From JAANXG01 sp034520625 (GTDB taxonomy: Bacteria; Pseudomonadota; Gammaproteobacteria; Arenicellales; JAANXG01): a stretch of 64,000 nt of DNA. The translations under genes were made by a program, and so were the position numbers. Numbering within the stretch: position 1 is the stretch's first letter; each line of letters begins with the position of its first letter. Below the pieces are notes generated by a model. The model saw nothing but the letters and a program-made list of their open reading frames with translations. It did not search any database and was not told where the DNA came from. Location: contig JAXHNI010000005.1 of NCBI GenBank assembly GCA_034520625.1, forward strand, positions 248,001-312,000. Direction: 5' to 3'. Shown piece by piece: positions 8,440-16,525 of this stretch.

Positions 8440-8838
8440 TCAATGATTCAACAGGATGTCCTGGCTGTCGATGACGTCCGACAGCTCGGTGCTGGATATC
8501 ACCTCCACCAGATTGCCATTCCCGGACTCCACGTCCGCGGGTATGGGCAGCAGGTCCGCCACCGTCATGCCCCGCGCTTCCAGCGACTCGCGCTCCACGT
8601 ATACCCTCTGGATATCGAAGTCCCCCAGGGCCCGGTACGCGGCGGTGAACGGCTTCATGTCGATTCCCGAGGTATCCTGCCCGGTCCGCAGCAGAAACAC
8701 CCCGTCATCGATCAGCGCCAGCGATATACGCTGATCGAAAGCCGCACCCACAAGCGCAATCTCCAGGGCCTCCTGGGCGTAGATCGATCCGTAGGGACCG
8801 CGCCGGTTGATGAACATGATGCGTTTGCTGGCCGGCAT
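8440..8838 (-). CDS. dsrF: DsrF/TusC sulfur-relay subunit
   Basis: A 132-residue DsrE/F-fold protein. It starts KRIMFINRRGPYGSIYAQEALEIALVGAAF and contains LALIDDGVFLL, both typical of DsrF/TusC. This subunit has no known catalytic Cys and is structural in the DsrEFH hexamer. It sits 4 bases after dsrE and 4 bases before dsrH, so the three subunits are probably translated in equal amounts. The gene order E-F-H-C matches sulfur-oxidising gammaproteobacteria as well as the E. coli tusDCB order. Confidence 0.9.
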   Translation of the reverse strand: MPASKRIMFINRRGPYGSIYAQEALEIALVGAAFDQRISLALIDDGVFLLRTGQDTSGIDMKPFTAAYRALGDFDIQRVYVERESLEARGMTVADLLPIPADVESGNGNLVEVISSTELSDVIDSQDILLNH

Positions 8839-8842
8839 CCAG

Positions 8843-9235
8843 TCAGTCCCCGAAAACCAGAAGCCGATCCGCCTCGATCGCCGCGTCGATCAACTGGCCG
8901 AGACCGGCGATGCGGAAACCGGCGGCCAGGTTCGCGGCGGGCAGGTCGTGGCGCGCCGATTCGCGCTCGTCCATCACGCCCCGCCGCTGGGCGGCGGCAA
9001 CGCAGACCGCCAGGTCCAGATCGTGCTCCCGGCTGAGCCGCGCCCAGAGATTCACCACGTGGGGCTCGTCTTGCGGCGGCACCGTGAGAGCGGTACTGTT
9101 GTTAACACCATCGTGATAAAAAAACACGCGTACCACTTCATGCCCCTTTTCGAGGACCGACCGCGTGAAGTGATACGCCGTACTGGCGGCCTGGTGCTGG
9201 TACGGCCCTTCGTTGACGACCACGGCAAACTTCAT
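8843..9235 (-). CDS. dsrE: DsrE/TusD sulfurtransferase subunit
   Basis: A 130-residue first gene of the dsrEFHC operon. MKFAVVVNEGPY is the family start, and FFYHDGVNN and LDLAVCVAAAQRRGV are conserved. The Cys in AVCVAA is the active-site residue that carries persulfide and receives sulfur from TusA-type donors. The only TusA in the window is encoded 2.5 kb away at 11685-11921 and is a likely partner. The start codon is 29 bases from the start of the divergent CULT gene, so both promoters must overlap or lie within the neighbouring coding sequences. Confidence 0.92.
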   Translation of the reverse strand: MKFAVVVNEGPYQHQAASTAYHFTRSVLEKGHEVVRVFFYHDGVNNSTALTVPPQDEPHVVNLWARLSREHDLDLAVCVAAAQRRGVMDERESARHDLPAANLAAGFRIAGLGQLIDAAIEADRLLVFGD

Positions 9236-9264
9236 TGGGGAGTCCCGGGGCTGAAGAGGGTTTA

Positions 9265-9633
9265 ATGTTCAAAAAGTTTACGCAATCCGAGCCCGGGGAA
9301 GAAGGGCTTTTGGCCGGAACCTCACGGCGGATTTTCTGCGGCCGCTGCGACGCATTGATCACCGACGCCGAACGGGCCACCCGCATCGGGGGCCGGCACA
9401 CCCACCGGCGGACCAACCCCGCCGGCTTCGAGTTCCCGTTCCGTTGCTTCACCGAGGCACCGGGCTGCCGGCCAGAAGGATCGCACACTTTCGAGCACAC
9501 GTGGTTCCCGGGCAGCGCCTGGTGCTACCTCATCTGCGGACAGTGCGGCATCCACCTGGGCTGGCATTTTCAGGGCACCATGACCTTCTGCGCCCTGATC
9601 AGCGATCGCCTGCGCTACGAGGATCGCCGCTGA
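9265..9633 (+). CDS. Bacterial cereblon-like CULT-domain protein
   Basis: A 122-residue stand-alone CULT domain. The zinc ligands are C25-x2-C28 and C91-x2-C94. The aromatic cage is formed by W80, W86 and W100 in TFEHTWFPGSAWCYLICGQC and HLGWHF. The layout closely matches Magnetospirillum MsCI4, the bacterial model for the thalidomide-binding domain of human cereblon. The physiological ligand in bacteria is not known; cyclic imides or uridine-like rings have been suggested for the pocket. The ATG at 9265 follows an AGAGGG box and is preferred over upstream starts. The 3' end overlaps the convergent transglycosylase gene by 19 bases. Confidence 0.85.
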   Translation: MFKKFTQSEPGEEGLLAGTSRRIFCGRCDALITDAERATRIGGRHTHRRTNPAGFEFPFRCFTEAPGCRPEGSHTFEHTWFPGSAWCYLICGQCGIHLGWHFQGTMTFCALISDRLRYEDRR

Positions 9634-10244
9634 TCGGCGTACGCCGTGCGCAGCCCCATGACCTTGGTCAGGTAGTTCCGGGTTTCACTGTAGGGCGGAA
9701 CCCCCCGGTAGCGGCGAACCCGGTTGGGACCGGCCTTATAGGCCGCGACCGCCATGGTGACATTGCCGTCGAAAAGTTCGATCAGATGCTTGAGGTACAG
9801 CACTCCCGCCTTGAGATTCTGGTGTGGATCCGAAAGGTTCGCGATCGAGAAGCGGGAGGCGGTTTCCGGCAGCACCTGCATCAGGCCCCGGGCGCCCGAG
9901 CGGGACACCGCGTTCGGGTCAAATGCCGATTCGGCCTGGACGATCGCCTTGACCAGGGCGGGGTCCATGTCGTGGCGCCTCGCTACGGTATCGATGAGCG
10001 CGTCGAAGCGGGACCGTACGGTCCACAGCTTCGGCAGCCGGCGCTTGGCCACCGGATCCTCCACGATGCCGCTCCTCGCACGCGCCGCCGGCAAACCGGC
10101 CCGCGAGGCCGAAGCCGTCTGTGCCGCGGCGGTGGCGGTCAACTCGTGTACCGTGGTCACGACTGACGAGGACAAGGTCATCCCGATCAGCGCCACACTG
10201 CCCAACCCCATCAGCCCTGCCGCCGATCGAAGCGTTCTTTTCAT
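9615..10244 (-). CDS. Exported lytic transglycosylase (SLT domain)
   Basis: A 209-residue protein with a long N-terminal hydrophobic segment (residues 9-30) that is probably a signal peptide or anchor. The C-terminal SLT domain is complete: DPALVKAIVQAESAFDPNAVS contains the catalytic Glu, followed by SGARGLMQVLPETA and AAYKAGPNRV. It cleaves murein glycan strands in the periplasm, as in Slt70/MltC-type enzymes. It is transcribed towards the CULT gene and overlaps its 3' end. Upstream lies a 587-base intergenic region full of palindromes, so its promoter is probably within 10245-10480. Confidence 0.9.
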   Translation of the reverse strand: MKRTLRSAAGLMGLGSVALIGMTLSSSVVTTVHELTATAAAQTASASRAGLPAARARSGIVEDPVAKRRLPKLWTVRSRFDALIDTVARRHDMDPALVKAIVQAESAFDPNAVSRSGARGLMQVLPETASRFSIANLSDPHQNLKAGVLYLKHLIELFDGNVTMAVAAYKAGPNRVRRYRGVPPYSETRNYLTKVMGLRTAYADQRRSS

Positions 10245-10831
10245 GCTGTTGCTCCCATTTTCTACAATATATTGTATTTGCGGGAGAAAGGAGCCCCTGT
10301 TTCTTGCCAGGCTGACGATATATCAGCTTGTGCCGATGAGTGTCAGCCGCGGAGGCGGAGTTCAACCCCTCCGGCGGGACCACCGCCAGACCGCGGCCCT
10401 GACCCTGCGGCCTGGAGCGCAGCAACGCACCCGTGGCAGCCCGGGCGCACGCCTGCGAGCATTGGACAGGTTTGACGACGCGCCTGATCGGGCTGGTGCC
10501 GGGGGCCGTCCCCCAGGGCTGTCGAAAACAGGGATGTTTGAGCCAGAGCGTACACGGATGTATTCACAGCGGCCCTGGGGGACGGCCCCCGGCACCAGCC
10601 CGTCCCCCGGACCGGTTCTGAAACCTGACCGCTGCTCGCAGGCGCACTGAATGGTGGGATATCGGTTCGGTGGGTACAAGGGAAACTCTGAATAATTCGT
10701 CCATGAATTCTCAGAGCACGGAAAACGAAAATGTCGATTTCCGTTTTCCTTCATGGATCAATCACTTACGTGATTGATCCATGTCGACCTATCCCTATGT
10801 CGCGGGAAACTCTGAATTGATCAGAGTCTCC
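10245..10831. other. 587-base intergenic region with repeats and hairpins
   Basis: No gene is supported here. The stretch holds a 110-base palindromic element (10491-10600). A series of short hairpins at 10677-10830 includes a perfect 14-base inverted repeat at 10752-10783. The sequence GGGAAACTCTGAAT occurs twice, at 10679 and 10804. The transglycosylase promoter is expected near 10245-10350, where an AT-rich patch (TACAATATATTGTATT, 10262-10277) is a plausible candidate. Confidence 0.7.
10491..10600. repeat. Palindromic intergenic element, copy 1
   Basis: Perfect 29-base inverted arms (10491-10519 and 10572-10600) flank a 52-base core containing GTTTGAGCCAGAGCG. The same core is found at 48561-48612 in the same orientation and, reverse-complemented and more diverged, at 40337-40390. 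Arms differ between copies but always pair with each other, which indicates selection on the hairpin rather than on sequence. It lies between the transglycosylase gene and cbiX. No open frame in it looks real. It may be a REP/BIME-like or non-autonomous mobile element. Confidence 0.8.
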
Positions 10832-10835
10832 CTAG
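10677..10835. repeat. Cluster of short inverted repeats
   Basis: Four potential hairpins follow each other: ACTCTGAA/TTCTCAGAG around 10684-10717; GGAAAACG/CGTTTTCC around 10719-10748; the perfect pair CATGGATCAATCAC/GTGATTGATCCATG at 10752-10783; and ACTCTGA/TCAGAGT near 10808-10828. The motif GGGAAACTCTGAAT is repeated at both ends. This arrangement suggests a small non-autonomous mobile element. The last hairpin, just before the end of cbiX, could also act in transcription termination. Confidence 0.55.
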
Positions 10836-11212
10836 TGCCCTGTCACCATTCCGGCCAGCAGCTCGGGTACCGCGCTCACGGCCCCGAAGTGCGTGGTGAT
10901 CTCCATTTCAAGTGCCGGATGCCGGCGGCGGGCATCAGCCACGATGGCCGGGATATCCTCGCCAACGTGCCGTCCGGCGGACAGGAAATAGGGAATCAGG
11001 ACGATTCGCCGGGCACCGCGACCTGCCAGCTCGTCGATGGCATCCGGGATGGCGGGCGATGCCAGCTCCAGGAAGGCGTGTGTCACCATGACGTCCGGGC
11101 CGAGTCTGCGGGCCAAGCGCGCCGCCAGGGCCTCGATTTCGGCATTGGATGCGGGTACCCGGCTGCCGTGGGCGACCAGCAGCACTGCTCCGGCAGCCTT
11201 GTCAGCGCTCAT
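10832..11212 (-). CDS. cbiX: Sirohydrochlorin chelatase (CbiX-type, short form)
   Basis: A 126-residue short CbiX protein. It has LLVAHGSRVPASN near the N-terminus (the metal-binding and catalytic His region) and IPYFLSAGRHVGEDIP with the second conserved His. Short CbiX enzymes insert Co or Fe into sirohydrochlorin and act as homodimers. In a sulfur-handling organism, siroheme for sulfite reductase is a likely use; cobalamin synthesis is the alternative and would fit the cobalamin-dependent protein at 27.6 kb. Its start overlaps the end of the unknown gene upstream by 11 bases, so the two are translationally coupled. Confidence 0.88.
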   Translation of the reverse strand: MSADKAAGAVLLVAHGSRVPASNAEIEALAARLARRLGPDVMVTHAFLELASPAIPDAIDELAGRGARRIVLIPYFLSAGRHVGEDIPAIVADARRRHPALEMEITTHFGAVSAVPELLAGMVTGH

Positions 11213-11627
11213 CGGTATCGAACTGGTGAATCCGCTTGATGATGGTCTGCATCGGTACATTGTCGAACGACCCGTACCGGGCAAGAGCCCGCTGCAGCAG
11301 GTCCGACACATCCTGAATCCGGCTGCAGCGCTGCTGCTCCTCCAGCAGGTCACCCATTCCCAGCAGCCCCCCGCTCTGCAGCTTGACCGCGGCCCGCCGG
11401 GGCAGCGCCGAGGGAGAATCGCGCGTCCCCAGGGTGAAGTTCGACGCCCGTCGTACGTAATCCAGCCACGCGGCGCAGAGCCCATGGGCGCTGCTGTCGG
11501 TGCATTCCACGGTCCGCCGGTACTGACGCGTCAACTTCACCGCTTTGGAGCAGCCGGCGACGCGCGTCCCGACGGCATCCGAGAAACAGCAGCGCCGCTT
11601 GGTATGGCCCTGGGACTTAGGCTGCAT
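11202..11627 (-). CDS. Hypothetical protein between tusA and cbiX
   Basis: A 141-residue, Arg- and Cys-containing protein without recognised domain, signal peptide or membrane helix. Cys residues cluster early (RRCCFSD, AGCSK, ECTD, GLC). The C-terminal 50 residues appear helical (MGDLLEEQQRCSRIQDVSDLLQRALARYGS). The 11-base overlap with cbiX and its position downstream of tusA on the same strand suggest an operon concerned with sulfur or tetrapyrrole metabolism. The start could be further downstream than 11627, because the first 25 residues are not obviously folded. I cannot assign a function. Confidence 0.6.
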   Translation of the reverse strand: MQPKSQGHTKRRCCFSDAVGTRVAGCSKAVKLTRQYRRTVECTDSSAHGLCAAWLDYVRRASNFTLGTRDSPSALPRRAAVKLQSGGLLGMGDLLEEQQRCSRIQDVSDLLQRALARYGSFDNVPMQTIIKRIHQFDTDER

Positions 11628-11684
11628 GGGAATCGGGTCCGAATCCGGACAAGCGGCGTGCGGCCTGATGGAACGGTTTCATTG

Positions 11685-11921
11685 TCAACCCTGGCGCTTG
11701 CGCAGTAAGAACAGGTAGTGGTCGGGGAGCTCCTGCAGCTCCAGCAACTCGTTGCCCGTCTGCCTGGAAAAGGCTTTGAAATCCTTGACCGAGCCCGGAT
11801 CGTCTGCGAGTACGCAGAGAATCTGCCCCGCTTCGAGCTCATGAAGGCGTTTCTTCGCCTTGAGAATCGGCAGAGGGCAATGCAATCCAGTCAGATCGAG
11901 TCGTTCGTCGAATTCAGTCAT
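11685..11921 (-). CDS. tusA: TusA/SirA-family sulfur carrier
   Basis: A 78-residue protein with the diagnostic C-P-x-P motif (LTGLHCPLPILKAKK, active Cys15) and the beta-strand end DHYLFLLRKR. TusA accepts persulfide sulfur from a cysteine desulfurase or rhodanese and hands it to TusD/DsrE. The dsrEFHC operon 2.5 kb away offers the matching acceptor. Start chosen at MTEFDERLD; the frame extends 19 codons upstream, but that part is not TusA-like. It is divergent from the BepA-like gene, and downstream lie the unknown gene and cbiX on the same strand. Confidence 0.9.
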   Translation of the reverse strand: MTEFDERLDLTGLHCPLPILKAKKRLHELEAGQILCVLADDPGSVKDFKAFSRQTGNELLELQELPDHYLFLLRKRQG

Positions 11922-12135
11922 AAAGCCGGTCTTCGCTTCCGGCGCTCCCCCCCCTTTGCATGCCGGGGATGCGCCCACATATTAATCCATACACTACGAG
12001 AGACGTCATCTGCAATCAACACAATTCGTTGGTCGATGGCAGGGGGCGCGGAACCGGGCACCCCGGCTACGGTCGACATACAGAACGCGCCTTCGGAAAT
12101 TGCGTCAACACTCCGCCACAGCGATACTATCCGGC

Positions 12136-13593
12136 ATGCTCAGGAAACTACTCCCAATCGCGTTGCTTTCTGCGGTCCTGGCCGCCGGCCCGGGCTCGAC
12201 GCCGGCACCCGCGCTTGCCCAGGACAATCTCCCGAGCCTGGGACGAAGCAACACCGGCCTGTCGGAAATGGACGAGAAGCGCCTCGGCCGTGAGTTCATC
12301 CGCAATGCCCGGCGATCCATGCCCTTCGTGGAAGACCCCGAGCTGACCCAGTACATATCCGACCTCGGGCAGCGCATAGCAAACAGCAGCGACGAACCCG
12401 CCTCCGAGTATCACTTCTACCTGATCCGGGACAGCGCGCTCAATGCCTTTGCAGTGCCGGGCGGACACATCGCCGTGAACACGGGGCTGATCATGGCAAC
12501 GGAAACCGAAGCCGAGCTCGCCTCGGTACTGGCCCACGAAGTGGCGCATATAACCCAGCGGCACCTCGCCCGTATGCTGGATCAGTCCAAGGGGCAGGGC
12601 TTGAAGATGCTCGGCGCCCTGGCGGCGGCTATCCTGCTGGGGGGAGAAGCGGGCCAGGCCGCGTTCGTTGCCGCCAACGCCAACGCCATCGAGAACCGGC
12701 TCGAGTACAGCCGCGGATTCGAGCGGGAAGCCGACGGTATCGGCCTCCAGACCCTGGCCCGGGCGGGTTACGACCCGCGGGCGATGCCGACCTTCTTCGA
12801 ACGCCTCCAGCGCTGGGCACGGGTGTACGAAACCGGCGCCCCGGAGTTTCTGAGAACCCATCCCCTGACCACCGACCGCATCGCCGATACCCACGTGCGG
12901 GCGGAGAGCTACCAGAGGACCCGCAATCCCGACCAGTCGGATTTCTACCATGTCCGCGCCAAGATCAGGGCGACGTTCTCGGACGACCCCGGAAGCACGG
13001 CAGGGCAGTTCGCGTCGAACCTGGAATCCGGTGATTACGAGAACGAGACCGCGGAACGCTACGGATATGCACTGGCGCTTTCCAACGCCGGCAGGAACAA
13101 CGAAGCCCTGGGGGTCATCGACCAACTGCTGGAGGAGAATCCCGGCTCGGTGCGCCACCAGATCGCGCGCGGCAATATTCTGGCCGGCAGTGGACGTTAT
13201 GAAGACGCCCTGGTGCACTTCGAGCGCATCCACGAGCGCTGGCCCGATGACCGCGCCCTGAGCCTGTATTACGCGTCTTCGCTGATCCAGACACGGCACT
13301 ACGCCGAGGCCAAGCGCATTCTGAAGAAACAACTGCTGAAGGATTCCGAGGACCCGCGGATTTATTCCCTGTTGGCCCGCGCCGAGGGGGAGATGGGCAA
13401 TTCCCTGCTCGCCCACCAGAACCTGGCGGAGTATCACTATCTCAGGGCGAACCTCCAGGAAGCCTATCGGCAACTGAAGCTGGCGGAGAAGTACACCGGC
13501 GACAGCGACTACGCTCGCCAGAGCGTCGAGGCGCGCATGAAGGATGTGCGACGTGAAATGGAAATATTCGATGAAAAGCTGGAAGACCGCTGA
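12136..13593 (+). CDS. bepA: BepA-like periplasmic M48 metalloprotease with TPR domain
   Basis: A protein of about 485 residues. A signal peptide (MLRKLLPIALLSAVLAAGPG...ALA) precedes a peptidase M48 domain with HExxH in LAHEVAHITQRH near residue 134 and the third ligand region in RGFEREADGIGLQ. From about residue 300 to the end come TPR-type helical repeats (ERYGYALALSNAGRNNEALG and similar). BepA (YfgC) degrades or assists assembly of stalled outer-membrane proteins such as LptD. The start at 12136 is preferred over 12100 because the signal peptide then begins correctly. The ankyrin gene begins inside its last 25 bases. Confidence 0.9.
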   Translation: MLRKLLPIALLSAVLAAGPGSTPAPALAQDNLPSLGRSNTGLSEMDEKRLGREFIRNARRSMPFVEDPELTQYISDLGQRIANSSDEPASEYHFYLIRDSALNAFAVPGGHIAVNTGLIMATETEAELASVLAHEVAHITQRHLARMLDQSKGQGLKMLGALAAAILLGGEAGQAAFVAANANAIENRLEYSRGFEREADGIGLQTLARAGYDPRAMPTFFERLQRWARVYETGAPEFLRTHPLTTDRIADTHVRAESYQRTRNPDQSDFYHVRAKIRATFSDDPGSTAGQFASNLESGDYENETAERYGYALALSNAGRNNEALGVIDQLLEENPGSVRHQIARGNILAGSGRYEDALVHFERIHERWPDDRALSLYYASSLIQTRHYAEAKRILKKQLLKDSEDPRIYSLLARAEGEMGNSLLAHQNLAEYHYLRANLQEAYRQLKLAEKYTGDSDYARQSVEARMKDVRREMEIFDEKLEDR

Positions 13594-14317
13594 CCGGCGC
13601 GCAAGGCAGGACCCGTCGGGGCCGTCCCCGTCCAGCAAATGGTTCCGCCGTCGGTGCACCGGCCACCCGCTTCGATACCGGGCCGCCCTCGCGAGCGTGC
13701 TGTTGGCGTGTACCCTGCTCACGCCGGTTGCCGCGGACGGGGAAGCGGACGCACTGATCAAGGCCGCGCGCCAGGGTGAGCTCGGCGTGGTGCGCGCCCT
13801 GGTCGGGTCCGGCACCGACCCCGACGCCCGCTCGGAAGAAGGCCGGACGCCACTGACCGAAGCGAGCGCATCCGGGCGGGTGGACATCGTCGAGTTCCTG
13901 GTGCGGGCCGGCGCCGACATAGACAGGCGGGCCCACGGCGGCATCACGCCGCTCATCGCCGCGGCCGCCAACGGGCACTATCCGGTCATTGGGTTCCTGG
14001 TGGGTGAAGGCGCTCATCTCGATCTGCAGGACCGGTTCGACATGACGGCTCTGCACTATGCCGCCAAGCTCGGTATGCTGCGTGCCGTAGCCCTGCTGGC
14101 GGACGCCGGGGCCAACCTGAACGCCCTCAGCGCCGGCAACGAGACGCCGTTGTTCGCCGCCGCCAGCAAGGGACAGCACGATGTGGTGGTCGAGCTGATG
14201 GCGCGGGGCGCCGACGCTGAAGTCCGGAACCGCAGGGGGCTGACGCCGCTGGACGCTGCCCGGAACTACGGGCATCCGGAGGTTGCCGCTTTGCTGGACA
14301 GCAGAGCTCCTCGATGA
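13571..14317 (+). CDS. Exported ankyrin-repeat protein
   Basis: About 248 residues. A basic N-terminal stretch is followed by a hydrophobic helix (YRAALASVLLACTLLTPVAADG), so probably exported or membrane-anchored. Six ankyrin repeats follow, each of about 33 residues, with GRTPLTEASASGRVDIVEFL, GITPLIAAAANGHYPVIGFL and GLTPLDAARNYGHPEVAALL as clear units. Ankyrin repeats mediate protein contacts, and the partner is unknown. It overlaps the end of bepA by 23 bases, so the two are likely co-transcribed. The start is uncertain, with Met at 13544 or 13571 possible. Confidence 0.8.
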   Translation: MKSWKTADRRARQDPSGPSPSSKWFRRRCTGHPLRYRAALASVLLACTLLTPVAADGEADALIKAARQGELGVVRALVGSGTDPDARSEEGRTPLTEASASGRVDIVEFLVRAGADIDRRAHGGITPLIAAAANGHYPVIGFLVGEGAHLDLQDRFDMTALHYAAKLGMLRAVALLADAGANLNALSAGNETPLFAAASKGQHDVVVELMARGADAEVRNRRGLTPLDAARNYGHPEVAALLDSRAPR

Positions 14318-14479
14318 GCGGGCTTTCGGCGGCAGCCCGCGACGTGTCCGCCCTCCCCCGGCGGGACTGCCACGGGTGGCCCGGGCAGCCGGCGGCACTC
14401 GACCTGCCGATCAGCGGCTATTAGACTTGCACACTGAACTCTGCCGCCGCTCCGGACCAAACAACAAGGATCCCCGTTC

Positions 14480-16447
14480 ATGAAGCTCATAGGTTTCGAG
14501 ATCACGGACTTCCAGTGCGTACGAGCCTCCAACCCGATAAGGGTGGGCGACCTGACCTGCCTGCTGGGAAAGAACGAGGCGGGCAAGACCGCTCTGCTCA
14601 AGGCGCTTTACAAGCTCAACCCGGTCATCGAAGCCGACTCGGCCTACGACGTCGTCGACGATTACCCGAGGTCCGAGGTCGACGATTACGAGCACAGGCT
14701 GTCCCGTGGGGAAACCGAGCCCGCCACGGTCTGCCGCGCAGAATTCGAGCTACAGCCCGGCGAGGTCAGTGCCATCACCCAGGATTTCGGACCGGATGTG
14801 TTGAACGACAATGTTTTGACGGTCTCGAAGGGCTATGACAACGTCCGGAGCTTCTACCTGAATGTCAATACGGACGCGGCCTACAAATACTTCGTCAGGA
14901 ATCTAGAGCTGCCGACGGAGATCAGCGAGGGAATCTACGACTGCTTCAACTTCGGTGAGCTCGCCGGTTACCTTCAACGGTCGGCATCCGGGGTACCCGC
15001 CATCCAGGGGATGGTGGAAAACCTGGAAGTAATCCAGAAGCAGGGGCTGGACCGCTATATCTACCTGAACTACCTCAGGCCCAAACTTCCCCAGTTCGTC
15101 TATTTCAACGACTACTACCAGCTGCGCGGCCAGGAAGACCTGCAGGCGCTCAGGGAGCGACTGGACGCCGATGCCCTGCGGGCGTCGGACTACGCCATGC
15201 TGGGCCTGATGAAGCTGGCCCGGCTCGATGTGGACCATCTCCTCAACCCGGGGCGCACCCAGCTCCTGATCAACAAGCTCGAGGGTGCCGGCAATACCAT
15301 CAGCACCCAGATGGCCCGCTACTGGTCCCAGAACCCGGATCTGCAGGTAAAGTTCGATGTCCGGCCGGCGAATCCGGAGGATCCGGCCGGAGAGGCCGGT
15401 GGCATGTATATCTGGACCAGCGTCTTCGATCCGGCGCATTCGCATTCGACGCTGCTTGGCGCCCGGTCCCGCGGCTTCGTATGGTTCTTCTCGTTCCTGG
15501 CCTGGTACTCGGAGCTCAAGGAGAATGCCACACCGCTCATTCTGCTGCTGGACGAGCCGGGCCTGTCCCTGCATGCCCAGGCCCAGATGGACCTGATGCG
15601 GTTCTTCGAGGACACTCTGAGCTCCAGTCATCAGCTCATCTACACGACCCATTCACCGTTCATGGTGGACCCCGACAAGCCCAGGCGGGTCCGCTACGTC
15701 GAGGACCGGTCCCGCGTCACCGACGGCGGCCCGGATCGGGAAACCCACGGCACCAAGGTCACCGAGGACCCCGCCCAGGCATCCGGGGAAACCACCATGC
15801 CGCTGGACCTCATGCGGCGCGGCATGCAGGCGGAGGTCAAGCCGCGGATCACCAGGGAACTTTATGTAGAGGATATTGCGGATGCTCTCTACCTCCGGGC
15901 GATGGCACGCATCCTGTCGGACGTCGATGACACCGGCCTTGATGAGTGGACCATTATTCCGGTGGGCGGCGTGGAGAACATACCGAGCCTGCTCGCCCAG
16001 AGGGCCGAGATCGACGAGCCTCGAGTTACGGCAATACTCAGCAATATCGGTACCGCCGACAAGGAGATCTTCGATGCATTTCTCGAAAAGCAGCTGATTC
16101 CGGATGCCCAGGTCAAGGCGTTGACGGCCTTTTCCCAGACCCGGGAAGCCGGCATGGAAGACCTGTTCGATATCGTGTTTTACATCAACCTCGTCAACGC
16201 CGCGTATCGCGGATACCTCAAGCAGCCCGTTCGGGTCACGGACCTTCGCAGCGACAGCCAGCGGGTCAGAGACCGCGTCTCGGACTACCTGGAGGGCGAC
16301 ATCCTGTCGGAGGGCATCCGGTTCAACCACCGGCGCCCGGCGCGTCTGTTCGCGGACAACGTCGAGAAGCTGCGTCCGGAGCTCACCCGGTCGACCCGGG
16401 ACCGCTTCGCGTCCATATTCGAGTGGCTCCAGGGACTGGAACCCTGA
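14480..16447 (+). CDS. OLD-family-like AAA ATPase with TOPRIM-like C-terminus
   Basis: A 655-residue SMC/Rad50-like ABC ATPase. Walker A is GKNEAGKT (residues 30-37), Walker B with the ABC catalytic Glu is ILLLDEPGLSLHAQ near residue 355, and the H-loop is IYTTHSPFMVD near 388. The C-terminal 200 residues resemble the TOPRIM nuclease of OLD proteins. RELYVEDIADALYL keeps an acidic residue, but the expected D-x-D strand reads TAILSNIGTADKE and lacks the first Asp, so nuclease activity is doubtful. OLD proteins act in phage exclusion or DNA repair. No partner helicase (GajB-like) is adjacent. An AAGGA box precedes the ATG. Confidence 0.8.
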   Translation: MKLIGFEITDFQCVRASNPIRVGDLTCLLGKNEAGKTALLKALYKLNPVIEADSAYDVVDDYPRSEVDDYEHRLSRGETEPATVCRAEFELQPGEVSAITQDFGPDVLNDNVLTVSKGYDNVRSFYLNVNTDAAYKYFVRNLELPTEISEGIYDCFNFGELAGYLQRSASGVPAIQGMVENLEVIQKQGLDRYIYLNYLRPKLPQFVYFNDYYQLRGQEDLQALRERLDADALRASDYAMLGLMKLARLDVDHLLNPGRTQLLINKLEGAGNTISTQMARYWSQNPDLQVKFDVRPANPEDPAGEAGGMYIWTSVFDPAHSHSTLLGARSRGFVWFFSFLAWYSELKENATPLILLLDEPGLSLHAQAQMDLMRFFEDTLSSSHQLIYTTHSPFMVDPDKPRRVRYVEDRSRVTDGGPDRETHGTKVTEDPAQASGETTMPLDLMRRGMQAEVKPRITRELYVEDIADALYLRAMARILSDVDDTGLDEWTIIPVGGVENIPSLLAQRAEIDEPRVTAILSNIGTADKEIFDAFLEKQLIPDAQVKALTAFSQTREAGMEDLFDIVFYINLVNAAYRGYLKQPVRVTDLRSDSQRVRDRVSDYLEGDILSEGIRFNHRRPARLFADNVEKLRPELTRSTRDRFASIFEWLQGLEP

Positions 16448-16525
16448 TCCATCCGCTTGCCGACCCGGAGCCGGAGACGATCAGGCGCCTGAGGGCGCCG
16501 CGCGCTTAGAAGAAATCAAATTGTG

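Noticed and set aside
10343..10567. Small frame starting MNTSVYALAQTSLF, also found at the 48.5-kb repeat
   Set aside because: It is similar in both places only because it lies in the palindromic repeat core; no ribosome binding site and the frame runs into unrelated sequence.
12148..13971. A 607-codon minus-strand frame across bepA and the ankyrin gene
   Set aside because: Both plus-strand genes have clear domains and signal peptides; the antisense frame shows no family features and reflects GC-rich codon bias.
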